Shown piece by piece: positions 19,781-32,513 of a stretch of DNA of 64,000 nucleotides. The notes beneath the pieces were generated by a model. It saw only the letters and a list, made by a program, of their open reading frames with translations, did no database searches and was not told where the DNA came from. The stretch comes from Phascolomyces articulosus (Eukaryota > Mucoromycota > Mucoromycetes > Mucorales > Lichtheimiaceae). Position numbers and translations under genes: made by a program. The stretch is taken from positions 124,001-188,000 of the forward strand of contig JAIXMP010000034.1 of NCBI GenBank assembly GCA_025677815.1, read 5' to 3'. How positions within the stretch are numbered: the first letter of the stretch is position 1; the number at the start of each line of letters is the position of its first letter.

Positions 19781-20778
19781 ATGCGCAGCCATAAGGAACA
19801 CAAAAGCCAAGCAAGGCGGAGCTTTTCAACATTCTTTAGTAAATCTTCATCATTGTCATCTTTACAAGAAAAAAGTCCAACATTCAATACCATGGCATCT
19901 TCCAAACGATCTTCTTTAGGGTTACAAATGATGAGTACACGTAAAAGACTTGAACTAGAAGAAATGTTTACAGCTTTTGATAAAGACAAGGATGGAAAAG
20001 TATCACCCGCTGAACTACAAGAAATGTTAAAATCAGCAGGGGTTTCCGAAGCATCAGGAACGACCGCTTTCTCCATGGTAACTTATTATATATGGAAGAA
20101 GGGGACCATGAAAAAATTAAAGTTGGATTATTTATTTATTACTCACCTTTTTCATTTTATTATTTTTCCATTTTACACCGCATCATTTTTTTTTCCAATG
20201 ATAAATACAAATGTTATCTTTTTTCTATACACTCTCTCACCTCTCCAACTCCCCCAAAAAAACAAAAACTTGGCAAAAAAAATTCGACAACCCCCAAATA
20301 ATAGTTACAAAATGTTCACACAGACAAGGATGGAAATTTGACGTTTGAAGAATTTGCCAAATTAATGCGACCTACATTATCCAATCCTATACGTTTAACC
20401 AAGAAACAACAAGAATTAAAAGAAGCGTTCGATGCATTTGATCGTGATGGGAATGGAGTGATAAATTCTGAAGAATTATTAGCCATGATGCAACAATTAG
20501 GTGATCGTATTACAAAAGAAGAAGCTGAAAAAATGATTCAAGAAGCAGATCATGATCAAGATGGAGTGATTAATTTTCATGAATTTTCTTTAATGATGGG
20601 TGTTAAACCACCTTCTCATCATGATGAAAATAGTGGTAGTGGTGGATTATTTTCACCTACTTCTCCTACGTCACCTACTTTTACTAATAATGAATGTCCT
20701 TATCATCAACATCGTCGACCTCATCGATATTCTGTAAGAAAATTCTTTTGTAAATGTCATCAACCACATTCATCTTAA
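19781..20778 (+). CDS. Calmodulin-like EF-hand protein 1
   Basis: Two exons in my model, 19781-20077 and 20329-20778 (248 aa). A Ser-rich N-terminal extension (~60 aa) precedes ELEEMFTAFDKDKDGKVSPAEL (EF1). After the intron come DGNLTFEEFAKLM (partial EF2), LKEAFDAFDRDGNGVINSEE (EF3) and IQEADHDQDGVINFHEF (EF4), the calmodulin/troponin C layout. The C-terminal tail has SPTSPTSPT repeats and a His/Cys-rich end (KFFCKCHQPH). Known EF-hand proteins sense Ca2+. The acceptor is uncertain: AG|GAT at 20329 keeps frame but clips EF2 (starts at DG), while the CAG two codons upstream would give DKDGNL only with a frame change. EF2 may therefore be degenerate or a further exon may be missing. Tail repeats suggest a regulatory extension. 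Confidence 0.75.
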
Positions 20779-21789
20779 TAAAATGAACTATAATAATTTT
20801 TTTTTCCATCAAAGAATTCTCTTCTTCTTCTTCTCTTCGAAGGAAATGATTCATTGAGTCAGTAAACTTTATGCGTAGCATGAATTTTTCTTTGAATTCT
20901 AGACAGAAGATGTTAAAAATTGACTATTTAGGAAAAAGAAAGAAGGAGTTGTTGGAAATCCTTTTTTATAAAAAAATAGAATCAAAAGAAGCAAAAGGTT
21001 TTAAAAAAAGAAACCGTCAAAGTCGATCACTTTGGGGGGAATGACATAGTAAAAGTGATTTTTCATTGGTAAAATTTTTCAAATTTATGAAATGTTTTAC
21101 TCGTATTTTTTTTTTTTGATATGGAAATAAAAAATAAAATGTTTACCGAGTACTGGCTATAAGTTATAGTTAAGTGATGAATTATTTAAAATAATAAGTG
21201 ATATAAGTGTTTTTTTTTCTCTCTCTTCTCTTCTTTCTCCTCCTCCCCACCCCCAATATATAAATTAAACTTATGATTATTGTAATAAAATGACAATACA
21301 GAAAAAGAAGAAAAAACTTCAAATTCTTTTAAACTTGCAGCAAAAACATTTATCAAACTTGCAGGAAAAAAAAAACGTAAATTGAACCACGTTGTTTTGG
21401 GGCGGGTGCGTGGGGGGAGCAGTTGAGATTTCTTTCAAAGCCAGGATTAAAAATAAATCATATAGAGGGTGACTGGTAGCTGGAAAAAGAAAAAGATAAA
21501 ATAGATGCTTCTTTTAAGAACAATTTTTTAATTCCCTAAAGTCAAAAAGATTACACACAACATTAAAGTAACATGGAACTTTACGCACACACCAACTTGT
21601 TCTTTTCTAAATAGTATATAAAAAACATTCTTTTTTATTTTTCACGTTTTTTTTTTTTTTTTGATTATTATTCATATATAAATAGACAAAAAACCAAACT
21701 GCACCTTTTTTTTCAATTTATAATTCTTTTTTTCTCTTTCTCTCTCACTCACTTTATATATATATATATATATACAAGTCTATACAACA
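20779..21789. other. Intergenic between the two EF-hand genes
   Basis: AT-rich with poly-T tracts, a GC-richer patch at about 21400-21420 (GGGGCGGGTGCGTGGGGGG) and a TA dinucleotide run just before the next gene (~21757-21773). No gene is seen. Confidence 0.4.
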
Positions 21790-22530
21790 ATGTTACATTC
21801 TACACCTATTCCTCAAGTACCATTAGATAAACCACCAAAAGAACAACCTACACAGGTTCATGGATTAAATATTACTCCTGAAGAAATGGAATCATTACGT
21901 CAAGGTAAATATATTTTAGTTCCCATTTTAAAAAAGTTGACATATAACTAACATATAAATAAATAAATAAAAAATTTAGCTTTCCGGATATTTGATATCA
22001 AAGGGGCCGGTACAATTAGCTTGACTGAATTTGGTAAAATTATTGAAAACCTCAATATTGCTACAAGTCAATCTGAAATCCAGTCCATTGCCCATGCCGT
22101 TGATTTAAACAATGACCAAATGATTGACTTTGAAGAATTTGCTACAGCCATGATACGTCATTTAACACCTGACCCTCATCAAAGTCATACTACATGTTTC
22201 TCTTCTTCTATAATCACCACCGAACCTCAAAGTTATTATTATCAATCAGCAACAACTTCTAGACCAAGAACCATTTTACCCCGATCGACAACAACAAAAC
22301 GCAGTAGTAAACGTATCAGTTTTTATGATGATTTAGAATTGGTTCAATGTTTTCAAGCATTTGATAAAAATCGAGACGGTTTAATCAGTCGAAAAGAACT
22401 AGAAGATGTCATGATCAGTCTTGGTGAACATTTGACTCCGCAAGAAATCAAGGCTATGATGGATGATGCTGATAGAAATGGTGATGGTTATATTGATTTT
22501 GATGAATTTAAACATCTTTTACCAGCATAA
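21790..22530 (+). CDS. Calmodulin/centrin-like EF-hand protein 2
   Basis: Exons 21790-21904 and 21980-22530, 221 aa. After a Pro-rich N-terminus (HSTPIPQVPLDKPPKEQP) come four EF-hand-like units: AFRIFDIKGAGTISLTEF (EF1; loop D-K-A-T weak), AHAVDLNNDQMIDFEEF (EF2), CFQAFDKNRDGLISRKEL (EF3) and MDDADRNGDGYIDFDEF (EF4). EF1 lacks the Asp at positions 3 and 5, so it probably does not bind Ca2+. A ~45 aa Ser/Thr-rich linker separates the two lobes, longer than in calmodulin. It lies in the same orientation as EF-hand gene 1, 1 kb downstream; together they look like an old tandem pair. The ORF ends HLLPA. Confidence 0.85.
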
Positions 22531-23661
22531 AAAACAAGTTACCCTTAGAACAAAAAACATATACACACCTTTCTCCTTCCTCCAATCCATATTATACAAC
22601 CCCAATTTCTACTTACAACCTTATTTTTTTTTCTGTACATAGCTTAATTTTCCCCTTTCCCCCCTTCCGCCACTTAAAGATCATTTGCTTTTTTTTTTTT
22701 TTCGTCTGCTCCTCCAAGAAAAAAACACCATTTATACAACAAAACACTTTGTAATTTTATCCCTATCCGAATATACAATATATAAACTAATTATAATAAA
22801 CAACTTTATACAAAAAAAGATATTTAAGGTGGAGAGAGAGCCAATGTTTTTCCATTTTATTAATTACTAAGTTTATTTTTACCATAGTTATTGTGGCGTT
22901 CTATTGTACGAGAATGGCTGGGTGTATTTCCTCTTCTCTCTCATACTAAAAACTTTTTTCCTCGTGTTAATTGGTTAATTTTCAGGTGGGTTTTATCATT
23001 TTCAAAAAAGGGACCACGTTCGATGATGGTCCTTTCTAGATCGCGGAATAGTGAAAAAAAGAACTTTTTTAGGATTCGCCATGTGTACGTATATTAACGT
23101 CTTTTGTTTTATTTATTTTTTTTGTCGGAAAGGAAATATGGTCGATCAATCCCATCTTATTTTTTTTATGGTAAATAAGTATAATCGATTGTTCTATACT
23201 CATCAAAAAAAAAAAAAAAAATTGGCGGGAATCCAATCATAGTAACTTTTGAGGTACAAATGTCCCTTAAGTAGTTTACTCTCTAAAAAAAGAATCCAAC
23301 TTGTTGTTATATTTTACTAACTATTTAGTATGACAACTAAATAGTTTTTTTTTTTTTTTTTTTTTACTATATCATTTAAAAGCTAATAAATAACTAGAAA
23401 TGACTCTTTTTTTTAAAAAAAAAATGATAGTCAAAAAGAGAGAGTAAAAAAGAATTAAACTTTATAGTTTGTTACTCTCTCTCTCTCTCTCTTTCTCTTT
23501 CTCTCTCTCTTTTACTTCTCTCTCTCCCTTTTTTTCTCTCTCTTTCTTTTTCACTTACATAATAATACTAATAATACACTTACTATAAAGTATTATATTT
23601 TCATTCCTTTTCTCTCTTTTTTTTTTCTATATATATATAAACATATACAAATTTTTGCCGC
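22531..23661. other. Intergenic, low complexity
   Basis: Long poly-T runs (23347-23364) and a CT-rich microsatellite (~23477-23550) that is probably a pyrimidine-rich promoter tract of the next gene. No gene is seen. Confidence 0.4.
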
Positions 23662-25279
23662 ATGCGTCGGCATAGTCAACAACCACCTTCTCCATTTTTA
23701 CATCGTGTATTTCTACCAAGTCTCCGAAGTACATTGTTAGCACTTGCTGTGTTAGCCATAGGATTCGGAAGTTGGTTAGAAACAAATGATTCTATCGATG
23801 ACTGTTCCGTTCGTAACCATCTTGCACTTTCTAAAGTTTCTTTATATCGAAATTTGACGAGTGATACACTTTCACCAGATACAGTGACTTTTGGTTTATG
23901 GAAACATTGTTTCATTTATGCTCTTAATTGTACCTGCACACCCACCCGTTTAACCTATGAACCAGGTACAAATTTTATAATAATAACACTTCTTTAATAA
24001 TAATAAACAATAATTTACTTACTCACACACATATATATATTATATTTTATATTACCTACGTGTTACAACCTATCTATATACATATAAAGATGTTCCTACG
24101 GTATTAGAAGCAGCCATTAGCAATACGACAACTATACCAACAAGTCATGATACATCTTATTGGCGAGTGATTCCTTTTGCTTTAGCTACAGCTTTAGGAG
24201 GTATTGCCTTTATTGTGGGTGTCATTGTCCATCGACTCGAGAATCGTAAACTTCAATGGTGTAATGCCGGACTTGTCTTTGCCGCCACCATTACCTTGAT
24301 TATTGGATTCGGGTATACTTACCATCAATATACTTCGATCATTCAACATGCGTGTGATCAACTCGACCATCATTGTGTAGCTATTCATCACGGAACGGAA
24401 TTCATTGTACTTGTGATTGGTATTATTCTCATAGGTTTATCCTTATTCCTGTGGGCGTATGCACCCCCTCAATCCTTACTACAAGAACAACACCAAAATG
24501 GATATGATGGTTATGCAACATCACCCCATTATCATCCAAGTAACAATAGTAATAGTAATAATTATAACAACAACAAAAATCAAAGATTATCTTCTTCAAG
24601 TCCATCTTCTGATCATCGACGACATACACATACTTCCGATGTCCTTGAACCTTGGCGAGAGGTGGCACTATTTGATGAAAAATTACGTTCCGATGCTTCT
24701 TATCGACCTATTTATGATGATTATAATAGTTCATCATCCCCCACTACACCTACACATATGGTAGGAGGTCCATTACCTCCCCCTCCCTCCACTTCAAATC
24801 GATATCGTCGACGACAATCCAATGATCATGTCATGAATTATTCTCATCATCCTAGTTATCAACAACAACAATCGATGGAAGGAGAAATATTACAACCTCC
24901 TTCAAAACCTTTTGTTTCTTCCCCTCGTCGTGCAAGTCATGGATCAGGAAACACATTTGGTGCAAATAATATGCTTCGTAATTCTCGTGGTTCTTCTATC
25001 ATGTTGGAAGATAATGAATATTATTATTCTTCAGGTACTAGTAGTGATGGGAATCATTCTCCTACTCATACATCCTATCGAAGATCTAGTAGCGCCATGA
25101 GTCCAAATTATCCTACATCCAATCATCCACATAATAATAATAATAATCATCGACAGCGTTCACAATCTCCTTATTCTCGACCAGGTACTGCACCACCTAC
25201 AACTACTCATCCATTAAATCGTAAAGTCATTACAGATCAACGTATTAGTGCCTATCTTCAACAACAACAACAACAATAA
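23662..25279 (+). CDS. Four-helix membrane protein of claudin/SUR7 type with long polar tail
   Basis: Exons 23662-23965 and 24090-25279, 497 aa. A first hydrophobic helix (STLLALAVLAIGFGSW) is followed by an extracellular loop with TFGLWKHCFIYALNCTC, matching the G-L-W-x-x-C...C signature of claudin-like and fungal SUR7/PalI proteins. Helices 2-4 follow (VIPFALATALGGIAFIVGVI; WCNAGLVFAATITLIIGFGY; FIVLVIGIILIGLSLFLWAY). The ~270 aa C-terminal tail is cytosolic by topology and low-complexity, rich in Ser, Asn, His and Tyr, ending in a polyQ run (CAA repeats). Fungal relatives act at the plasma membrane in eisosomes or pH sensing; which applies here is unknown. The intron position fits frame (CCAG|GTACAA...ATAAAG|AT). 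Confidence 0.75.
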
Positions 25280-25944
25280 CAATGAAAAAAAAATTGGGGA
25301 TAAACATTTTCCTTATTTTTTTTTTTTTTTTACCTCAACATCTTTTATATCCCTTATTTATATTATTATTTATTTATTTTTTTTGTGAATATCTAAAACA
25401 CACATTTTCATTCTATATATATATACACATCTACCATCCTTATTTACAATGGAATGTAACTTTTATAAATAATATACACTCACACACCTTTTTTCGTTCC
25501 ATGCCCCATCATCATTCTCTCTCCCCTCCCCTGTCCTATTTATTTATTTAACATTTTTTTTTGTTTATATCATCTCAAAACTTCTCGTTTCATTTTTCTT
25601 CTCCCGCAAAAAAAAAACCATAATAAATGCACTTTCGGAATGCAATCTGGACTTTTTATTGTTCATCATAGTGTGAATGATAATGTTTGTCATTTTTTTC
25701 CTTTTTCTTTTGTCAACCTATTTAGTAAAGGTTGGACAAAAAAAAAACTTGTAATAATGATTAAATTAAATGATAATTAAAATAGGCGGGTACAGAAAAT
25801 GAAAAATGAAAAAAGTTTGGTTTGACAAATGGTACGATTATTGAATTACACACAAAAGTTTAAAAACACATAACACACAACTACAACGTTTGACTATATA
25901 AAAAAGAAGAAAAGAGGTTTTTTTTTTCGGAATAGTGGATGAGT
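25280..25944. other. Intergenic between convergent genes
   Basis: 3' regions of the claudin-like gene and the MFS gene, with T-rich stretches and short polyadenylation-like AATAAA variants. No gene is seen. Confidence 0.4.
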
Positions 25945-28828
25945 TTATGTATTCTTTTTCATGGTTGAAATAAAAATTGTGGCTAAAAATCCAAGAATGG
26001 CACATATGGTACCATAATAAAGGAAACATCGCTGAATAGATAATAATAAAGCTTCTTGAACAATTGATTGTAATGATGGAGAAAGTGTGTGAATATTAGA
26101 AATCAGTGTTCGAATATGTTCAATCGTCTATTATATAAAAAAGTTGTTAAAAAAAAACAATATGTAGTGTGTGACACATAACTAAAAACCCATTTTTTTT
26201 AGCTTCGTAATAAATAATAATTATTTACCGTTGGTTCAGAAATCTTTTCAATTAATATTGATTTTAAATTAGCTTGTAGAATAGCAGAAACACTTGCTAA
26301 TCCTATTAATTCACCTAATGTACGAATGATACTCGGGATAGAAATCAATGTATCTAACAGATTTTTTTTTTCATATCCATCAATAATAATAATAATATAT
26401 GTTTAGATAAGCAAATAATAAACTTTTCTTTTTTTTCATCCTCTCCCCTCTTTTTTTTACCCCACTTGAATATATATATATATCTGTGTCATGTTATACA
26501 TGAATCGAAAGCTTTTACCTTGATCCGGTTGTGATACATGATCACCATTGTCCAATGTGAAAAAATGATAAAAAGAAAGACTTCCTACAATCAATGTTCC
26601 TGTTACATATCCATAGATCACTTGTGTCAAGACGAATAGGATAGGTAAAGTATCTTGATGCCACCATACACTTATACTAAGTGTCATGCCAATATGAAAT
26701 AGACTTAAAAGGATCAAAATCCATTGAGTAGCAATGATACTCTTGTTTTTGCCACGGGTGATACAAGAACACCAACTCATTGTGTGATACCATCCACTAA
26801 TAAGTGTGGCAATCATAAATGAAGCTGAATTAGGAATGAGCCACAGACCTGCCAAAGGTGCATTTTGTTGTCTTACTCCCTAAAAAAATTGTCATCATTC
26901 CCCCAATCCCCCAAATAATACATTTAGTTTATATATATAAATTGTCCACTTTTATTTTTTTTCCCTTTCTTTACCCCACACATATAGAGATCCATATTCA
27001 TTGGAACAAAAAGAGAATGGATCATTTGAACACAATTCATCCAATGTTATACGAATATCTTCTCTCTTCCATCGTCATTTCTTCTCACAACGTTTTTTTC
27101 CTTATCCCATAAGGAAAAAATTTACATATCCTGTCTCTTACCATGAAAAAGGTGGGTAATAAATAAAGCATCATGATAAAACTGGACCAAGTTGTAAATT
27201 GAACAAGTATCGTAGGGAATTGTTGTAACAAAAGATGGCCAGGTAAGATAGGATTGGAAGTCCATAAAAATTCATTGACTAAAAATAAACATGCAAGTAG
27301 ACCACCAGTTGAAAGTAATGCAATGATGATTGGATGATACCATGCCAATACGTTTCCACCTAATGCAATGCCTGTCACAAGGGATGTTATTGCCAAGACC
27401 AATAAAAGAATACCCAAATAATCACCACCATTCCTTTGACGAGGTTGAGTAGATAGGTTCTTTTTGTGATTTGAATCATAATTCGGTAACCAAAACATAT
27501 ATAAACAAAGTGTCATCATACAAGGTGTCAAATTGATATAGAAACAATAACGCCATCCAATCCATGTATGAATCACACCTGCAATATAAGGTCCTAATAT
27601 GACTCCCAGCTAATCGTTTTTTTTTTTTTTGATTAATTATTATTATCTTTTTTCAATGTTATACATTAAACGTTTGGAGGAGGGGGAATAGAATTCACTT
27701 ACTACAGGTGCCGTTCGAATGAATAAATGATATCGTTCATAATAAACAATGGAAAAAGATGGATCGTAATGACGTTGTATTACACGATCTAGTATTACCA
27801 TCGATGATAATGGAATCAACATACCACCTCCTAATCCAGCAACCATTCTCGATATCATGATTTGCATCATATCTTGTGTTGCACTACATGATAAAGATCC
27901 AACCAAGAATAAGCATTGTGCAATAACCAAAAGGGGCTTTCGACCAATAAGACGTGTTAAATTCCTGCCTATAGTATATATAAGAATTAGAAGTAACAGA
28001 ATAAGTTAATGTGTATGACAATTTCCTTGGAAACTTAGACCAAAAAAAAAAAAAAGGAGGGCAAAAAAAAAGAGACAGGGATAGAAGAAGGCGTTTTTTT
28101 TTTGGGTCGAGATATGGTTAAGAATTATAGGAGAAAATTGGTTTCTTACATAATGATTGAGCCATTAAACAACCCAAAAGATAGGATAAATGAATCCATA
28201 TTCCAAGATGTGAACTAAAAAAAAAAGGTATCTTTGTTAGTTTTTTTTTTGACGTGTATATTCGATTGTTCTCTCTATATATATATTACCTTTGAAATTC
28301 TGTACTAATAATATTCAGCAAAAACAATACGATACCTGTGTCAAGACCTAATGATCCTATACTTATACAAAGACTATAAAAAAAAAACTCGATCATGTTA
28401 ATCCATATATATTGCCACAAACAAAATAACCCTAGAACACTATTTTTTTTTTTTTACCAAAATATGAGCATGCCCATATGAATTTGTTTATAATCACTCT
28501 CTTGTGTTGATGAACAAGATGTTGATTTATGATGATGATGATCTGTAGATGAAAATGCTAATCCTTCATCTTCATTTTCTGGAAACAATAATCCACGTTC
28601 TATCAAATGTTGTTCTGGTTCTTTGACAGTATGAAATGTAGCATAACTCATCGTAGATGCGGCATCCATATCACTTGTGGAACTTGTTTCATAATAATGA
28701 TCATGATGAATTGAAGATGCAGCAGACCATAATAAAGATCGTGTTTCATCCTCTTCTTCATCATCACTTGAAGTATGGTGTTTATGATGGTGAGTAGTAG
28801 GTGGTTGTAAGAATTTTCTTGAAGACAT
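25945..28828 (-). CDS. MFS transporter, DHA2/vacuolar basic amino acid type
   Basis: Eight exons: 28458-28828, 28290-28373, 28150-28214, 27703-27968, 27142-27609, 26519-26879, 26229-26353 and 25945-26127, in frame, 640 aa. The ~120 aa cytosolic N-terminus is acidic and His-rich (DDEEEDETRSLLWS; DHHHHKS). Then come membrane helices with the MFS loop motif NLTRLIGRKPLLVIAQC and MISRMVAGLGGGMLIPLSSM, as in the 14-helix DHA2 drug/H+ antiporter and VBA families, and HTWIGWRYCFYINL, equivalent to the T-W-R-W-x-F-x-I-N signature. The acidic dileucine-like ETRSLL fits sorting to the vacuole, as in VBA proteins, but that is inference. Substrate is unknown. The last exon encodes helix 14 and ends MKKNT. 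Confidence 0.85.
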
Positions 28829-30310
28829 TATTATTTTTTATAAAAAAAAAAAATAGGAGAAAAAAGATAAAAATATATTCACTTATGTGTGGTTCTTTTA
28901 AGGGTTTTTATTTTTTTCAATAGATTTATGTGCCTTGTTGCTTTTTGTTTGTGCTTTTTTTTTAAAAAAGACGCGTTTCATCCAGCATTTTTTTTGCTTG
29001 TTGTTTATTTTTTTTTGATACGTTTCAGGAAAAGGAGGTACAAAAAAGAAACAAGGAGAAATCTTTCATTTGGGATATGATAAACAAAAAAATATATGCT
29101 GCAAAGCCTTTTTTTTCTTTCTTCGTTCTTCCGATAATAAACAATATTCTTTTTTTTAGTTACCCGACTCTTGTTGTGGTTGCTTCTTTGGTCTATACCC
29201 CCATCCACTCTCCCCCCCAAAAAAAATATATATAGAATGTTAACAAACAAATCTTCAAAGAAACAAAAAAAAAGTCTATCATTGGTATTTTTGAAAGAAA
29301 AGAAATTCTGTTAGGTTTGATAAAATTGGTGTTGATCAATGATTACTAGACAACAATAGTCAAAAAAAAGGGACGATCTACAAAACAGGTCCTCCTATTT
29401 TTTTTTCTTTCGTCAAGTTTGTATTGTTGTGGGTGATGTCTACACCCATGGTAAATAATAAGATTATTATTTTTTTGGTGCAACTACTGCACGGACCCAG
29501 TCCCACGTTGTACTTTTAATCCATTTCATCTTTTTTTTTTAAAAAAAAAAGCCTCTCTCCATCTTTAAATATTAGTATAGATTTCATTTGGACAATGATA
29601 TAAATAGAGAGAAATTTCTCATATGATTCAAAACATTCCTGTTTGTTAATTAATTACTTGCTTTATATATTATACATCCTTTTTATATATCAACAATCAC
29701 AATAATAAACAGTTTAACCAGGTTCTCATCATCATTCTATTTTATCGTCAATGACAATACATGTTGTTGCTACGCGACACAATAAATATTTTTGTGAATT
29801 GAACTTTAATGAACGAGACACTATTTATTTGTTTTTTGCTCTGTAAAAAAAATCATCATCATCATGCGGAACACTCCGCGTTAGGATGGGGAACGAACAT
29901 TATTTATTATTTATTCAAAAGGGCACTGTTCCAACATGCAAGAGAAAAGACCAATCATATTAATTTTGAAAAAACTATATACCATCTGCGATAATACATA
30001 TCAGTAAAGTAAACATGATAGACATCAAACTGAACCTATCAAGTTTTCGATAACTAGCATTAATGCCATGTAATCTTTGAATAAATATCCATTTTTACAA
30101 CTTGATTATGATCCCTTTTGCTTATAAACACTACTCATGCTATTACTGTTTAGGTTTTTTCTTTCCTTTATGAACATGATGTTGTTCCGATATACATATT
30201 TGTTTATAGATATATAGATGTATATACAATCAAGATGATATCATTTATTTTTTTTTAAAAAAAAATATAAGGTGATTCTTGTCATTCGAAACTAAGTCAT
30301 TATTATGGAT
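28829..30310. other. Intergenic, AT-rich
   Basis: Upstream region of the MFS gene and downstream region of the prenylcysteine oxidase gene. It is T/A-run rich. Short open frames here have no codon pattern or motif I trust. No tRNA or rRNA is seen. Confidence 0.4.
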
Positions 30311-32513
30311 TTACTCCCATCCATCACGGAATGGAATACAATAAATATCTTCACACCATTGTTCACGTAAATAACGTACAGCATTCTTACTTGCTACAGT
30401 TTCTGTTTCCATCGTCTAATAATAAACAATTATGTGTATGTATGGTTTACATGGATGAATATCAAATGACTCTCTTTTTTTTTGTAATATGGCGATCGCA
30501 CTTACCGAAATACAACTTTCAAAAGCATTGATATAAAGCATGCCATTTTCATTTTTCCCTTGATCAAAACCATTTAATACCATAGATGGCCATTCATCTT
30601 CTTCTGATGAAGTGATGGGTGATAGTTTAGGAAACGCTTCCCATTCTTTACGTAATGTCCAACTTCGATTATGGAAAAGTTGATCCAATTGTTCATCCGT
30701 CATGGGTTTAGATGAAAACATTTTTACTACACTTTCACCTGTATCTTCCAAATATTTATGAATAGCAAATGTGGTAAAAGGTTGTTCTGATTGATCGAAA
30801 TGGTCCGCTATTTTTTTTTCATATATTCCATCCAACAGTGTTTATAGAAGAAGAGAAACGATAAAAAAAAAGTTAATAAAAAAAAGGAGGAGAGCAATAG
30901 GAAAAGAGTATGTATGTAGATTGTTAAATACCAAAGGATATATACTTACTTAGAGGGGCACCTGTAGAAACAATCATGGTAGGTACTGTCTTTTCTATAC
31001 GACCAAAATAACTTGGATCAGGGACACCAGCAATCATGGTGACATGAACAGTATGGAATTTGCGATAAGCAGGTGATATGGTAGAAAATGGGAAATTGAT
31101 ATTGACTGAATGCTATTTAAAAAAAATTCAATATATTATGTTAAAGTATATAATAAATTAATCAGAGGATCAGGATTAGATTCAAGAAAATAAATAATAT
31201 CTTTTACCAAAGGAGCTGCAATAAGGACAGCATCATACACATCCATACTATCATCAGTGATTACAATATAACGTTCTTCAGGATTACCAGCTTCATCATA
31301 TATAGTAATATTCTGAATTTCCGTCACTGTGGATTCCAATTTAACCGTTGCCCCTGAACGTTTAGCAAACTCTTCAAATATTTTTATATTACCACCTTTG
31401 GTGGACCATGATCCTGATGCTGCCATAGAAACCTATTTTTTTTTTTACAAACCAAAAATATCATTAAAAAAAAGAAACACCTTCCCCTATCTATAGGTAT
31501 ATACCTCCTCCTACGTTTCCTCCAATAATTATACTTTACCAAAGCACCAAAAGCATGTAAAGAATCCACATCTTGTCCATAATTTGCTCTGGATGCCGTT
31601 TGAATGATTTCTTGTACAAATTTTTCAGAAAATCCATGACGTTGGACAAGATAATCAGCAGCTGTTTCATTCACCAAACATTCCAATCCAAATTGTTCAA
31701 GAGCTTCACCAACATTATGGAACACAGGAATATCATCGTCATTACGATACACACCATCAATAAAACGATCAATGATAGATGTCAAGTGATTTTTAAACTA
31801 TTTGGATTATTGATAGGCATTCTTCGAAATTAGTACCCTTCATCCATCCCTCCCAAGTTTAATAAAAAACGTATTCATGATAGAATTTTTACCTTGATAG
31901 CAGAATATCCATAACGCCATAAAATTTTGGCCGCATCCCAATAATCATTGCCGGATTCTTCGAAAATAAATTCTTTTCCATTCCAAATACCCAATCCTTT
32001 ATTGTTTTGATGATTTTCGCCTACCATTCTCTTACGTTCCAATCCAAATCGTTCGGTGGCATTCATTAAATTATAATTCCGTTCAATAAAGATAGAGGCA
32101 CCTAATTCAATAAAGCCTAAAGAAGGATCGTCTTTGATAGGTACAATGGTGCTGCGCCCACCTAAATAGTTACTACGTTCATAAATCGTGGTGGACACTT
32201 TTATTCTGTTACTACCCTTGTCTTTTGGAAAAGCATTGTTAAGCCAATAGGCAGCTGATGTACCAGCGGCTCCTCCTCCTATTTTTTTTTTGATAAGTCA
32301 AAAGTGAGTGTGTCTTATTTTAAAAAAACCATTGGTTTTAAAGTGCGGTTATCAACAATAAGAAAGAAAAAAAAAGAGGCATTGTGTACCAATAATAGCG
32401 ACATGCTTTTCACGAGGGGATGCTTGTAAAACTGTTTGTTGAACTTGGGCTGCACTGCATGAAAAGAATGCAGTAATGAGTGCAATGACAATCACAGACG
32501 ATAGCCAGTGCAT
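30311..32513 (-). CDS. Prenylcysteine oxidase (farnesylcysteine lyase)
   Basis: Seven exons: 32390-32513, 31893-32278, 31540-31797, 31208-31432, 30950-31112, 30506-30807 and 30311-30415, in frame, 520 aa. A signal peptide (MHWLSSVIVIALITAFFSCSAAQ) is followed by the FAD dinucleotide-binding fold IIGGGAAGTSAAYWL and YERSNYLGGRSTIV, with ELGASIFIERNYNL. The prenylcysteine lyase domain shows NYGQDVDSLHAFGALVSMA, SGSWSTKGGNIKIFEEF and FGRIEKTVPTMIVSTGAPL. The family cleaves the thioether of farnesyl- or geranylgeranyl-cysteine oxidatively, releasing cysteine, an aldehyde and H2O2, in lysosome/vacuole or secreted compartments. The ending VASKNAVRYLREQW matches the helix at the end of the flavin domain. 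Length is typical of the family. Confidence 0.92.

Noticed and set aside
24429..24764. Overlapping frames within the tail of the claudin-like gene
   Set aside because: Low-complexity Asn/Ser/His codons leave several frames open; the frame continuous with the membrane helices is the real one.
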